This document shows, in pieces, positions 46,111-58,737 of a stretch of 64,000 nt of DNA (position 1 is the first letter of the stretch; each line of letters starts with the position of its first letter). A program made the position numbers and the translations under genes. The notes below the pieces were generated by a model that ran no database searches, was not told where the DNA came from, and worked only from the letters and a program-made list of their open reading frames with translations. This DNA comes from Hysterangium stoloniferum (Eukaryota > Basidiomycota > Agaricomycetes > Hysterangiales > Hysterangiaceae), in NCBI GenBank assembly GCA_015178975.1, contig WHVD01000091.1, positions 124,001 to 188,000 on the forward strand, given 5' to 3'.

Positions 46111-47560
46111 CTCGTTTTCTATCTCGGAGCCACACGGGTTTCCGTGGAGCAGAGTGGGGTCCTCCGATAAGGGTGTACAAACACCTTCTCGAGGCCGTAT
46201 CTCAGATTGCAGCAAATTAACATAGCGTCACATTGTTAGCCACCCGTTATCCGATTTGCCGCGGATACGCCATGCTGATGTTAACTATTTGCTGCCGTCC
46301 TGATTATTCTATGGAGCGATGCGATCACGAGTCGCACCTGTGTGGCTATAGGAAGTCGGAGTTTTTGTTATCGCTTTGTGTGGCCCTTTCCAGGACCTTG
46401 TTCCTCCGGTATTTACTGTCACCTGTCGTGGGCGAAATGTAAGTATGATTTAATACAATATCCATCCCCGTTTTGGCCTTGTCCGTTCATTTTACTTACA
46501 AGATCGATGTCTGATAAAGTATAATCTGTACGTTGTGCCCGTTACGGTGTATATCTCGTCGCTGACAAAACGGAACTCGATTTCGTTCACTATTCATGCT
46601 CAATTGCTGTGGCTCGTTGCAGTGTAATTACAACATGGATCCGGCAAAGATGGCCTGTGCGCCTGCCCTAGTAGAGCTGAATGGTGCGTGTGATGAAATA
46701 CATATGTCGTCTTCTGTCTCGCAGTCACGGGCTTCGACAGAATGGGTCCGCCCAATCTAGATATGCAACTTCCTCATTCAGGGCCGTATCTCGGACGCAA
46801 CCACATAAAAAAAACGGCACCAAATCGCAGTCACCTGCTGTCCGGTTTTTACGCGGGCACGACATGCCAATGTCTATTATTTGTTGTTGTTGTGATTGTT
46901 CTATGGAACGAGGCTAGATCACGCGTTTCACTAGTATGGCTACAAAGTCGACGCCTTTGTTATCTGGTTTGATTGGCATTTTCGACGACCCTGCTCATCC
47001 AACATCGGCGGTGACACGTTGCGGACTAATTATAATTTTTTTTGATTCGATTCACTATCCAGGTTCGCTTTGGATTAGCTCATTTAGTCTTTTTTCACAG
47101 CCTGGATGTCCGGTACATTGTAAATTGTTCGCCTGTCCTGGGGCCATGTGACGATCGCTGCGATACAACGCATATCTCGCCGTTTGTCGGGACCACGCGG
47201 GCTTCCATGAACAAAATAGGAGCGTTGATACAGTGGAGATATCGTTTGTCTTGGAACCCAACACGGGTTGACGTGAACGGAATAGAATCGTCCATTTCAA
47301 ATACCAACTTCTTTAAGGCCCATACATATCTCAGATTCGGCGAAAAACATCTGCCAGCCACTTGCTCTCCGGTTTTTCCGCGTGGCCGGCGTGGCAACGT
47401 CCACTATATGCCGCTATTGTGGTTGTTCAATGGAACGAGGCGATCACGAGTCGCGCTAACGTGGCTAATACAAGTCGGAGTCTTCACTATCGTTTTGTTG
47501 CCCGTGCAGGGTTCCCTCCTATGGACGGTTAGCCTTTATTAACGAATATGTACACTGCTT
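46111..47560. repeat. Composite ~470-600 bp repeat built on the satellite monomer, three copies
   Basis: Variant monomer junctions at 46111, 46706 and 47176 are each followed by ~430 bp of a second sequence. It has (C/G)ACGGGCTTC, CCGTATCTC, CCACCTGCT(G/C)TCCGGTTTTT, TATTTGTTGTTGT, TTCTATGGA(G/A)CGA, GATCACGAGTCGC and GTGGCTA...AGTCGGAGT(T/C)TT blocks. A normal monomer core sits at 46555 between copies 1 and 2. Copies diverge by many substitutions and indels. Confidence 0.8.
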
Positions 47561-50500
47561 ATAGCAACAGCCGTAATAACCTCTTGTTACCGATATAGAT
47601 CAGCCCACGCCACAGACCATTAGACTAGGCATAGATAATCATGTAAGCGCGCCATTCAAGACCAGCGACTGACAAAGACAATCAGGTAAACATATCCGCG
47701 GGTGACACTCCATTATTTTGCCAGCTAATAACGCACTTAGTTTACGTGCATGTTGCAAGCTCACATGTGCCGTATATCGTATACTAGAGTGATATCGATG
47801 TTTATGCGCCACCTCGCTAAGAGATGGTGTTCTGCACGTACCAGGTGGTATTGTACTAAGCGACATCGCCAGTTCGGGTTTACTGCGTATCAGGTCTCAC
47901 TTCGCCATCGATTTCATTACGTTTCACATGGCAGCCGGGATAGGCTTGAACCGCAGTGATTTGAATTCAGATTCTGAATCTGCAGCCCCAGCACCGGTTC
48001 TGCATACAAAGATGCTTTTTAGATGGTTTTGTCTTCAAACACTTAACTGGGCTTCTTTGCCGTTCTTCGCCTTGTGAAACTTGGGGTTAGAAGGCCCTTG
48101 TTTCTTATGGAAGCGATAAAGATCCACGAGGACTTATTGTCTTTTAAACCAGTTGTTTCAGGAGTGGAGGTTCTTTTTCCCACATGAAGTGAGTTATCTT
48201 ATATCCCGTGCCAAGGCATACTGGGACTTAATAAGATTCTTGTTGACCGAGATCTTTTTAGACTTACGTCGGGTACAGGGGGCGACCGGCCGATGACCTC
48301 AAGCAGTTGTCAGGGAGCCCAGACATGAAACTTACTGGGCTATTATCAGAATACTTCTTTTCCACGCCCATTTCTTTCTTGCTTCTTTTTTCCATTGGGC
48401 GTACCTGTAATTCCATTCCATGGTCACGGAGATCTTGAAGCTTCTAATTCGGTTTGTACTTTGATCTGACCCTGAGGCTTACACTTTATCTCCGATCACT
48501 TCTTTATATCATCTATCGAATAGATTATGTCAAGGTCTCGCATGCGCCACAATTCAGTCGATATTCCCATTGGAGAACTATCGGCAACGTCCGTGACATT
48601 CACGATAACTTGGAGGGCATGTTTAAGCATGTAGTTGCGGAGGTTCACGTCATGTAAGATGACCCCGACCTCGTGCCCTTGTGATCGGCATTGAAATATT
48701 CCTTGATATCAAATTCCCAGGCGATTGACTTCTTGGCGAAGCCCCTTGTGATTTTTGACATGTGTCTATATTTGTCAGTCACGATCCGCTCATTCGGACG
48801 ACCATGTCAGTAAATAACATTGTCGTATTGTTGCCCAGCTTACGTTTCCCTATACACATCAAAACGACCATTCAATGTGTGATTGAGTGCTTGACTGACT
48901 CCAGAGCTATTGAAAACTGCTCCGCCTCCCAATGTCCTTCGCCTCCCAATGTCCTCCGCCTCCCAATGTCCTCCGCCTCCCAATGTCCTCCGCCTCCCAA
49001 TGTCCTCCTGGGACAAATAACACCTTCTAGGAAGGGTACATAGTATCAGAGAACAATTCTTATTCGTGTACAATGAAATCCATGATATGCGACATGCGGA
49101 TCAAATCGTTCAACGAAGCACTAATGAGTGATAATGACCCGCACAAGCGACCCAACGGCAGCCGGAGGTGTATTGTGTCTACCCTCGTCCCCATGTGTCT
49201 TTCTCTCTACTCGTCTCCCGCCCACTGCCCCATTTCAAATATTCACCTCACTTGGTGCCTCCCGTTTTTTGGCTCACGTCACACCCTCTCGGGCAGGGTC
49301 GCAAGCCAATGAGCATACACGCAGGTAAAGGTTACTACTGTGAGGTACTTCGGGAGCTATAAGCCACGTCTATCAAAGACACTCATGCGTAAATAAAAAA
49401 AAGTGGGATGAGTGCTGAATGTCACAATCTAACGATGAAGGCAGAAGACAAAGGACAAACTCATTAGCGCCCAGCCTGAGGGTCCCTGACAGAAAGAAAA
49501 AAATGACGCCGGAACATTCCCCCCATATGTCTCCTCTCCTCACCGCGGCCCTCGGTCTTACATGGCAGTGAAAAGTTATGAAAAATAATAATTCGAACTT
49601 CGAGTTTATTGACAGCGGAAAAGTCTACTTTCCGTAATGTCGCCATGCCATGCTTTACAGGAAACGTTTACCTAAGTCGCGGGGATGGAACTTTAAGCTG
49701 TCTTATTGTTCGATACTCAGCCAGCCCATCGATATGATAGACCAACGACGGTATTGCTACATTCAGGAGGCCGGAAATGTTCGCTTGGAAGATGCATGAT
49801 CGAGGCAAAGTCTGGCGTCGCACGCAACGTTGCCATGCTATCGTGGCCCATTTGTGAGTATGGCACCATTGTTGTAATGCAGTTGACCTGACGTCCGCCT
49901 CTCCCAATCTCTAGAGAAGCCGATTGGAGTTCAATAGTGTATGACGACCACCCGCTAACGGACTTGTTCTCACTGACGTCGAAGCAGTGTTCGACGCTGG
50001 GGGATGGCTCGCATGCGCGGATATATCGCATGTTTCTCCTAGCCTGGCACCTACTCAGCAGACCAGAACATCCCCCGAAAATCTACACACTGGACGCACA
50101 CCGAGACTAACGCCCCAGATGACCACCCCAACACCCACCCGTCTGGATCCCCACTGCTCAACGACGAAGTGGACGACAATTCTGTTGGTCTCCTGACGTT
50201 TATACGACAACTATGGTCACGTTACGGCCCAGCGCCCCACTTTCCGACATTCATCGCGTGCTCAATGGCGAGGCTTCGAAGGATGGCAGGAGGAGGGCAG
50301 CATATGCGATCGACATGCGCACAAGATGCCACCACCACCGCGGGGTTAGAGCATAATGTATGCGCCCGCAGTACATTTTACATCATATACCATGGCCCAG
50401 GGTGTCGCGAGGTGTCGCAGAGTGTCTCGTGAGTGGGAGACTTTCTCATTCATCATCCGCCAGCGGGCCCCTGTTTGTACATCAACGACACCTGTGATAC

Positions 50501-51904
50501 TCTGGAACCCTCGAGGCCTTCATCTGTCTCTTGTCTGACGGCGATAGTGGAATTTAACGCTGTACAAGCCGAAAGTTTATCTTCCGATCATGATTCAGTT
50601 TCAAGCGAGTGGAGGTGCCCAGTCGGTATGGGGAATCATGCTATCGACTAGCCGGGCACGGACCAAAGGCGACGGTGTCCTCCCGAAAGAGATCAAGGTG
50701 CAAAGCAACGTCAGAAGCGTTCTTAAACCTCTTCAGGGGTTTATCTCGGAAAATAATTGTTGATTACCAGATCTCGCATGCAACGCGCCTTCGGGATCAA
50801 TATCGTCCCCACACCGCAGTGCGGGTTCCCTCCAAGCCTTCACTAGATCTCTCTTCATAGGGTACCCTCCCTTGATTATTACTCACCGGTAAGCTATCAA
50901 AATTATCGTCGTCTCGTCGCCAGCACGCTAAAATTTGTCATTAGCCAGGTACTAATGGATATTTTTCAGCTTCCAAAACATGCCAATCGACCGCTCTGGA
51001 CTACTTGAGAATATGCCATGTTAGTATTGCCTTGCATGGCCCAAGATCGAGATCAATAGGGTCAATAAAGTTTAGGAGCCGGCCAAGTATATTAACATCG
51101 CCTGGACGCACAAACACATCGTTACTACGATCAGGGCTTGACTCTAGTGACTTGTAATGCACAATTGGGTCAGCATCATTACATATAGCGCTTTTTTTGG
51201 GCTTATTTTTGTCTGTAGATCTGCCAACCATAAAATGAAGCGTCGCTGGTACCCACAATCCTACCTGTTTGTTTGTAAATCGTCAATGACACGGCCCGAA
51301 ACAACGTTCTCCTAATATGGGCGGCCATAAGGTTTGTTTCTCCACATGGGCAGTGCTGCGTAGTTTGTTTACACCATATTGGTTACAGGAACGTTTTCAA
51401 TGTCCACATCAGTAGGGATTTCCTCGGGAGCAAATTTGAACCCGTTTCAAGTAAATCTATGTGATCCGGGGGTGCTGTGGGTACACCAATCGACGGATGT
51501 GGTGGCCCCGTTAATCTTTGCTATATATAATGCTCACGCGAAGCTCGGAGCGGCCTCATTGTACGTTCTGCTCATATACAAATGTCAAATGGTCATATTA
51601 TCCTATACTACATAAATTTTCGAGTGAGGGCTGAAATCCTATAATTATACACTCAACCAGCTCTATAACCAAGTGGCAATAAAGTATTGTTGGATCGAAC
51701 AATCCACGGAGAGATGGCGGGTGATGTTGCCATGCTTTCCGTGTAGTATGTGCCTGTGACTCAAGCACGGTTCCTACACAATTTGCAGTAGTACCTCGCA
51801 ACTGGGCAGTACGGAAATGTATCATTGGACTATTAAAACGACTATACAACTATTATCTAATTTTCCTATCAGTTTCATCGCTGGATTTACCCTGTAGACT
51901 AGAC
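47561..51904. other. 4.3-kb gene-poor stretch
   Basis: No recognisable gene. The minus strand near 48640-48760 has the fragment TDKYRHMSKITRGFAKKSIA then WEFDIKEYFNADHKG. It is protein-like and possibly a retroelement remnant, but stops surround it. The short frames at 49.6-51.6 kb lack motifs and do not splice into anything recognisable. Confidence 0.35.
48922..49006 (+). repeat. 17-bp minisatellite, five units
   Basis: CCGCCTCCCAATGTCCT repeated five times in perfect register with one base change in unit 2. The local open frames in both directions are produced by it. Confidence 0.95.
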
Positions 51905-54900
51905 TTATATCACATATCCAGCCGCTGCAAGAGCTTGCAAAAACGGCCCCGAAATTGTTTCGTCACTAGTGCTGATCATATTCCTAATCTGATGATCTTC
52001 CTGAGCCGCTCGGGACAGCTCTTGGCCTAAAAAGGCCTGAGGATCCGAGATCTTCGCCACAGGATCAGTGGGTACAACCTCCGACGCCGCCAAACGCGAG
52101 TAAGCAGCTTGGTAGCCCGCATTTTGCTCCTCAACGTCTACCGCTGTGAACGCCGCGTCTGCATCCGCCTCGTCTTCGCCTTTGCTTTTACCAAGGGCTT
52201 GGGGATCACGAAACAGTTTAAGGAGGACAGTAAAAGTCGCCGGCCTAGATAGATTATTATGAGTAGCCCCTATGAATGATAATAGCAGTAAGGCACACCA
52301 TAATTGGCCATTTGCCCCTTGTCGCATCGACTGACTCTGAGTTAGTAGACGTATCAAGCCAACGACTGCAACCTTGCGATCTTTAGAAGGGATCTTCACA
52401 ATTTCAGGGAAGAGTATGTGTCCAAACAGGTTGGCCCACAGTCTGCAGACGAGTGAGTCGTCAGAAAATAAGGTAGTTCCCACCAACTCACCCAGCTTGT
52501 ACACCTTCCACGACACCGATAACAAAATCTGGTGTTACATCTTCCACCTGAATAGCTAAAATGTAGAGGACGAAGTATGCGAAAAGGTTCGCAAATTTAT
52601 CTGTTTTGTTGGCTTGTAACCTGGTGAGCAAAGACACAATGACAGCGGGGAAATATGGAGATAGCTGGGCACTGCATATATAACCTTACAGTTAGCATCA
52701 AAAGGCATATTCATGGGCGAAAACCAATGCCTACAAAGGAATATTCTTCACGACTGCCTGGAGGAGCTCAAAGCCCCACGCATCATTGATTTTGGAGGGA
52801 ATGAGACGCTGTTGGGCAACAGCCAACATAGACGTGAATTGGCCAGTCTTGCCAATCTCAGGTCCGTCCCGGTCTAAGGATGCTTTAATGTAACGGACCA
52901 AGCCAGGAATACTGCCTTTTTGTGCCCATGGCGCTGGCGTAAGTAAAAGAGGAAGTAGAGACCGATAACCTTCAGAAATATCTCCTGGATGTAATTCAAG
53001 CATTTGGGAGAGAATTTGGAAGGTATATGGAACAAATTCTGCAACTTGGATAAGAAACTGTGCTGAACTAAAAAGCAGAACTACATACGTTCTACGTCCT
53101 CCTGTAGGATGACCGTACAAACATTCTGAAGTACGCCCTCAAAATGAGGTAGAGTGTCCCGATTGCCCGCGACGACAAATCTGAATAAACATACATCAGT
53201 GATGGGGAGGAAGCCACCTACTTCGCTTACCTAATCAATGATGAGATACCTTCGAACAAATATTGGTCGAAATTTGGATTGCTTGGGTTTTTACGGATAA
53301 CAGATAGAATACCAACGAGGCGTGCAAGTACTTGCTGGTATACTGGCGTTAAGGATTGTCGTGCGGTAATAATGACCCTCATTGCACCTGACCAATGGGG
53401 AGTGTTAGTCAATACTCAACACCGAGAAATTTGCGGTTTAAGAAGCGAACATTTCATGAGATAGTCATTCTCAGAGACTTTTTCGGGGGTTCCACCACTC
53501 TCGATTTTGTCAAACAGAGCAGTTAAAATATCGTTGGCTACATCATGTATGTCAGCCTGAGCGAATCTATTTCCACCTTCGGTAAGCAATCAATTCTACT
53601 TATACGGTTATTAATAAAACATTACATACAACATTCTTGATCCTTGCTTTATAAAAAGGATGCGCTCAATGGTGATGGCGGCATACGAGTAGCAAACGTA
53701 GTTGTCCGAACGGAGGTGAGCAACGAGCAATGGAAGGACTTGGACAAGTTGCTCTTTCGTTAGCTAGAATGCATAATGTATTATTATCGTCGATTGCGAG
53801 TCTCTTCCGAAATCTCACCTGATTTCGGAATGTATACAAATATCTGATAGCGTCCACTTGCAGAATCGGATGGACAGAACCCGGTGCGGCTTGAAGATCA
53901 CCGAGGACATTCTCTGCAAACCAATCCACAACTTTAACCAGCGCATTTGTCGAAGTAACGCCTTGCTACGAATGTCTATATTAATTGATAGGATCTACGT
54001 CGTACTGCCATGCACAAACCTGGCTTGTCGAACCGCGCGAAGCAATTGCGGTTAACAAGAAAATTGCCCTGTCCTTGCGTTTCCAGTTCTCGACGGGATT
54101 GGTTTTGTATGCTTGCAAGTCTTCTGACACCCATATGGAAACAAACTCTGTGGTTTCGGATTCCCATCCAGCACCAACCAATGATCGTAAGACTTCTGCA
54201 GCGGCGTGGCGTCGTGTTGTGCCTTCACTACTTCCGCCAGTAGACGTTTGGGGAACCGAAAGATCAACACGGATATATTCCAAGGGATCATCTTCGAATT
54301 GCTCCGTCTCGTGGTCTATATATTGCACAAATCAAAAAAAAAATTACGAGTCCAAGGCCGATGCACTAACCTCGTAACTCAACGCTTGGTACCACTACGC
54401 CATTCACTAAGGTCTTTATTGTTTCCCTATTGCCAAATAAATCTTTAAATAGGCCAGACCGGATAGCAGTTGACAAAAATCGTAGAGCTTGTGCGACGAG
54501 CTTCGAAACAGAATACGTTAAATGACACAACGGTATAAAGTTGCAGAGCGGAGCCATACCGTATCGTCCCCCACGCTGGGACGCTTGCCATCTCCTATCA
54601 AGCTCCAAACAGCTTGTACGAATGGTCCAATAGATGAACCAGTAGTAAAAAGTTCAGGAAACCGATTAGTATAAAGCTAATATGTCGTTATAATCTGCGA
54701 GAATATACAGAGGCATGATTTCTCACTTCAGCAATTTCCATAATCACCGTTTTTAATTGTGAAGGCACGGAAGGGGTCGTATCATCAGGCTTGATGCATT
54801 GCATAATTAGAATTGTGTAATTGGATACACCCACCAATGGCGCACTCACATCTCCTCTCAATGCCGGTGGATCCCAAGCCAAAAACTGCAAGAACCAACC

Positions 54901-55762
54901 GGGAGTACTGCCATCGGACGCACCAAAAAATTCTGAATGAATATCTTCTAAAAGTGGGGGAAGGTCTTGACATGTCAGATCATAAAAGATAGACATTAGG
55001 ACAGTCTGCGACTGGGCTACAATCATTCCATTCGAAATATTTTGGTTGGACAACAGAACAGAGGCTGTCTGACGAAAAAAACCAACGAATGGTTCAACGA
55101 ATCGGCTCAAAACATAGTTGATCACTGTGTATAGGTCGTCTGAACGTATAGCTGACCGCCATCGATTAAAAATCGAATGAGCAGTTTCAAGAACGCCCAA
55201 TGATACACCATAATCAGAAATTGATAAGGACGAAACCAGTTGCTGCAGGATAGATGTTAGAAGAAGACTACCAAGATGATCCTAACGTACATCAATTAAC
55301 TCGGGCCAATTCTGAGGGAAATCATGCTCGGCCACAACGGATACCGATTCAGCTACTTGCGCACGTAATGATTTATCTCCAGGCAAAGAAAGAGCAATCA
55401 TGGCCGGAACAAGTTGTGATCGTATAACTGCCTTGTCCTCAGGCGAAATGGGGGTTTCTTCTGAGTCCTGTTGGCACCCACATCAGCCATACGCATCAGA
55501 AAGAGATGCTGAAGAACGACAACGTGTCTTCATGTCTGAACAATAAAATGAGACATACATCTGACCACCTCTTCTTGATCGTGTTCTTGAAATATACAGC
55601 TCCTGCCAATCTAACGCCTTGGTTGTGCGATGCATCCAGGACAAGTATAAGAAGATGTGGTAGGAAGGACGGCTGGACGCTGTATGTTAACAGACTTTGT
55701 TCTGCTTGTTTTCTTGTCTGAGGAGCCAAAGAGGCGAGGAAGAGGGCGGGAAGGTCGGACAT
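51905..55762 (-). CDS. CSE1: Cse1/exportin-2 (CAS), importin-alpha re-exporter
   Basis: Cse1 is a HEAT-repeat karyopherin that returns importin-alpha to the cytoplasm with RanGTP. Start ATG 55762: MSDLPALFLASLAPQTRKQA, then SYSVQP-like and GVRLAGAVYFKNTIKKRW, the importin-beta N-terminal (IBN) domain. The next exon (~55300-55465) has RAQVAESVSVVAEHDFPQNW and PELI, a Cse1 landmark. Later exons: LETAHSIFNRWRSAIRSDDL (~55150-55195), FVPYTFQILSQMLELHPGDI (~52975-53040), YRSLLPLLLTPAPWAQKGSI and PGLVRYIKA. The C-terminus ends LQALAAAGYVI at 51905. About ten short introns. Full length by position and landmarks (family ~950-1,000 aa). Exact exon borders were not all worked out. Confidence 0.9.
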
Positions 55763-56625
55763 GATGCGAGGATTAACTCAAGAAAACGCGCTCGACGCGT
55801 AGGCGCCCAGTGCCGACTGGGGCCCGGAACGGAGGCCTGCTCCGCTCGTCAGATTCCATTAGACGTCTTGAAACATTCCCACTTTTTTATTTCAACTTTC
55901 CACATTTTTTCACCGAGTCTAGTTGTTATAGAACTTCACTTCTTTTAAAATTATATTCTGAGTTGTACTTTTCTCCAATATTGACATGATTGATTCTATG
56001 GTGTTTTTTTGTGACTGAGCCTAACTATAAATTTTTAGTTATCGATAACCGCCATCTGAAGCTAACATCTAAAACCAGCATCTATAGTATCCCCTTATGT
56101 AAATAAAACCCACTCGAGAAAATATCTAGGTTAATGCTTGCGGGCCATCTTGTCAATCTAGGCTGAACTGATCTTGGGGTGACGCGCGAAGACAGTCCTA
56201 TTTTCTAACTACTACGGTGACCCCTTCCACCACCTTCTCGTCCGCTCAAGCCTGAAATTTGTTTAGCCTGCTAAGATTTTATCTCTTTCTAGCATGCTTT
56301 GTTGGACTAACAGAAGAAAACAGGCTATCAGTCGTCGACCCTTTAACTAAACCATGCAGCCACCCAGACACTACTCTAAGATGAAGCTCTCTCCCACTCA
56401 CACCATTTACACAGAAGAACTCCGTATTATGTAGACGGAGCTCCCATAATTACTTGAGGGTTCTCCAGGTACGGTTGAACGATATTACATGACTAGTTCA
56501 CACCGCATCTCAGACGGTATATCAACACGGTCCATATATTTAATACTACTTTGTTGAGTTATTCTATAACTCTTTACGTTGTGTTAACTTAAGCTTTAGT
56601 TGCTATCCTGTCCTTTGACTTCTGA
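55763..56625. other. Intergenic upstream of CSE1
   Basis: Includes the CSE1 promoter. AT-rich with no motif I can support. Confidence 0.4.
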
Positions 56626-56659
56626 AGATGAGGCCTTCGGGACAACTTGGGGCCGTCAA

Positions 56660-57262
56660 TGATCATGTCTCTACTCGCACTAGTCTCCGGGGCAGTCGCC
56701 GGGACGGTGTAAGTATGCTCAATTTTGCCTCTGATTACCTTATTAAATATCTTTGTCCCCTAGATACCGGCGAGCAGTCTTGGATTTGGCCCAGGACCTG
56801 TCTCTGCCAGCGTTGGCAATACCATCGAGATGTTCTTCATGTGAGCCGTACTGTTATTGCTCGCGAACTGATCTGACTTGTACCTAATAAAGTTGGACTT
56901 GGACTTCGATAAATACGGAAACTGCAACCTCCTGCTGAACTTTTCGTACCTTTGAGTCTGCCAAGGTCTGTGGATTCTGGTCGCATGTCAAAGGGACAAA
57001 GCTAACAGCAGTTTAGTTTTATCTTTAAACTCCAGAACTTAGGTTGTTCTCGGGTACTTCGCGGCCATTCAATCTCCCTCTTCTCAGTTTTGGGCCAAAT
57101 CAATGTCAACAGAGCAAGTTCCTCGCGTAAGGTCATACTTCGCAGTCTGTCTAAACAATACGTGGACCAATGCTCCGGTCCGTATCGGCGTGATCAACGC
57201 GCAAGTCCCTCGCAATGTAGCCATTGTGTAGAATGCAATGAACGTGAGCGAATCCATGACTT
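56660..57262 (+). pseudogene. Possible decayed cupredoxin-like secreted protein gene
   Basis: Starts at an ATG near 56660 with MSLLALVSGAVAGT (signal-peptide-like). An intron (GTAAGT..CCCTAG, 56710-56764) and then IPASSLGFGPGPVSASVGNT and IEMFF, resembling the entry strand of fungal plastocyanin-like proteins (..P.SV.A.VGDTIEF.F). A later segment reads FAVCLNNTWTNAPVRIG and, after a stop, NAMNVSESM, like the F.V.VN.T.P.WI...MV.A.N end. The copper-site Cys/His pattern is not intact and stops interrupt. This is a weak family call from short motifs. Confidence 0.3.
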
Positions 57263-58040
57263 TGGTGAGTATAATCTGACGACCAACACCCTACATTTCA
57301 AGCAACAGACTCCCCTAACTGGGAGTAGCCTGATGCCAAACATCATGGCCTGTCAGGGAAAAACGCCGTCCCGAACTGCTCAGATATGTATTCAGGACGG
57401 GAAGGTTCCAATGGACCAACGAACGCCAAGAGTAACAGAATCGACCCGACTGACTCAACGAGTCATTCCATACCAACTATCACAACTGCGACCGCTCTCA
57501 AGGAGACACCCACCCCATGACCAATGAAAAGCGATGATAACGACGAGCGATGAGGGAAAAGGTCGAAGCACATATGAAATGTAATCTGAAATGGGGCGTA
57601 GCCCTAATGGATACAAATGGACAACAAAAAATTTCATTGCAATGGCGAAGACATCTTACATTCACGTTATGGCGAGTTCCCACTCATTTTTCACCACTAG
57701 TTTTACTCCTTCATCTTTAGTCCTGCTGCATTACCTTCCCCGTTTTGATAGTCTGCCCGTTTGTCGTTCCGTACCATTTGGCGAATTCAGCTTTACGCGC
57801 ATTGTGCTTCCATTTCGGTTCCCTTAGAATCTGCCAGTGTTTATTTAGAGAAAATTGAACTAAATTTTGTGGTAATAGATAAAAAACTGATGGGTTCGAA
57901 GTCTTTTGTGGTCCTTGGTGACGCCACACAACCAAGTACACTTTCTGCCGTGACTGTTCATAAACCTTCATGTTTTCCTTCTTCTTCTTCTGTAATGCTT
58001 ATATTACGATAGTATTAGGCCTATGCTCATGACTGAATAA
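57263..58040. other. Intergenic, no supported gene
   Basis: The 145-codon frame at 57090-57527 overlaps the cupredoxin-like remnant in another frame and has no recognisable motif, so it is left uncalled. The rest is 3' flank of PRE1. Confidence 0.4.
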
Positions 58041-58737
58041 CTACAATTCGATCTCTCTCACGCCGTCCTTATCTACAATCTTCACTTTAAATTTCCCTAG
58101 GGCAACAATCAACCGCTTCTCCACCTCTGCAATGCACCTTCGCAAAGTATCTAGTCCTTCTTCTAGGGATGCTTCAGGGTTGTGGTACCTATTAATGTAT
58201 ATTAGCACTTCAATCATAAATGTCCTTGAAACAGCATACCGATCGAGCAAGCTCAAAACAAAATAGCTTCCATATCCTTGAGCCGCAAATGGAATATGGG
58301 CGATTGTGCCAAGGTAATCGATCCAATAAAGATGGGGCTCTGATGTCGCAACGTCGTAGCCACCAATTAGTAGATTGACAGCGTATGGCGATTGCGAGCG
58401 AAGGGAGTCTGCTAGCTGCCTACGAATCCAAGATGCGGCAGATGATGGTCGGAGGGGGTGTAGGTAACGAATCTGGTGCAGACGAATATTGCGCTCTATA
58501 TATTCAGCGAATTGAACGGTATCGCCTGACAAAAGGCAAGCATGTAAATTTAGAGATGCTTGAAAACCAGAGGATATACTACCAACCTGGCTCTCCAGAG
58601 TATGACATGAGGAGATGAGAACCCAATGCTTTGATCTTGTCTTCGTCGTGCTTCATTTTGACTATGGAACGTGCCGCAGTGGTATCTGCTGCAATGATAA
58701 CATATCCCTTCCCTGTGAGAGCAAATTGACATTCCAT
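58041..58737 (-). CDS. PRE1: 20S proteasome subunit beta4 (Pre1/PSMB2)
   Basis: A non-catalytic beta-ring subunit of the 20S core. Exons 58587-58737, 58240-58525 and 58041-58188 join to 194 aa, the size expected for the family. The sequence begins MECQFALTGKGYVIIAADTT, without a propeptide or catalytic Thr1, as is usual for beta4. Then LLMSYSGEPGDTVQFAEYIE, SPYAVNLLIGGYDVATSEPH, LYWIDYLGTIAHIPFAAQGY and the C-terminal VKIVDKDGVREIEL. Both introns are GT..AG and restore the frame. Start is the first ATG directly before the conserved strand. Confidence 0.93.

Noticed and set aside
44690-47560. Considered a CRISPR array or a coding repeat protein
   Set aside because: Monomers are ~160 bp, contiguous and diverged, with no short repeats separated by unique spacers; no frame persists across monomers.
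47930-48005. tRNA-like stretch on the minus strand (GGTTCAAGCC and a CAGATTCAGAATCTG stem-loop)
   Set aside because: The acceptor and T stems do not pair; at best a tRNA-derived relic.
57090-57527. 145-codon frame
   Set aside because: Basic, low-information composition, and it overlaps the cupredoxin-like reading in another frame.
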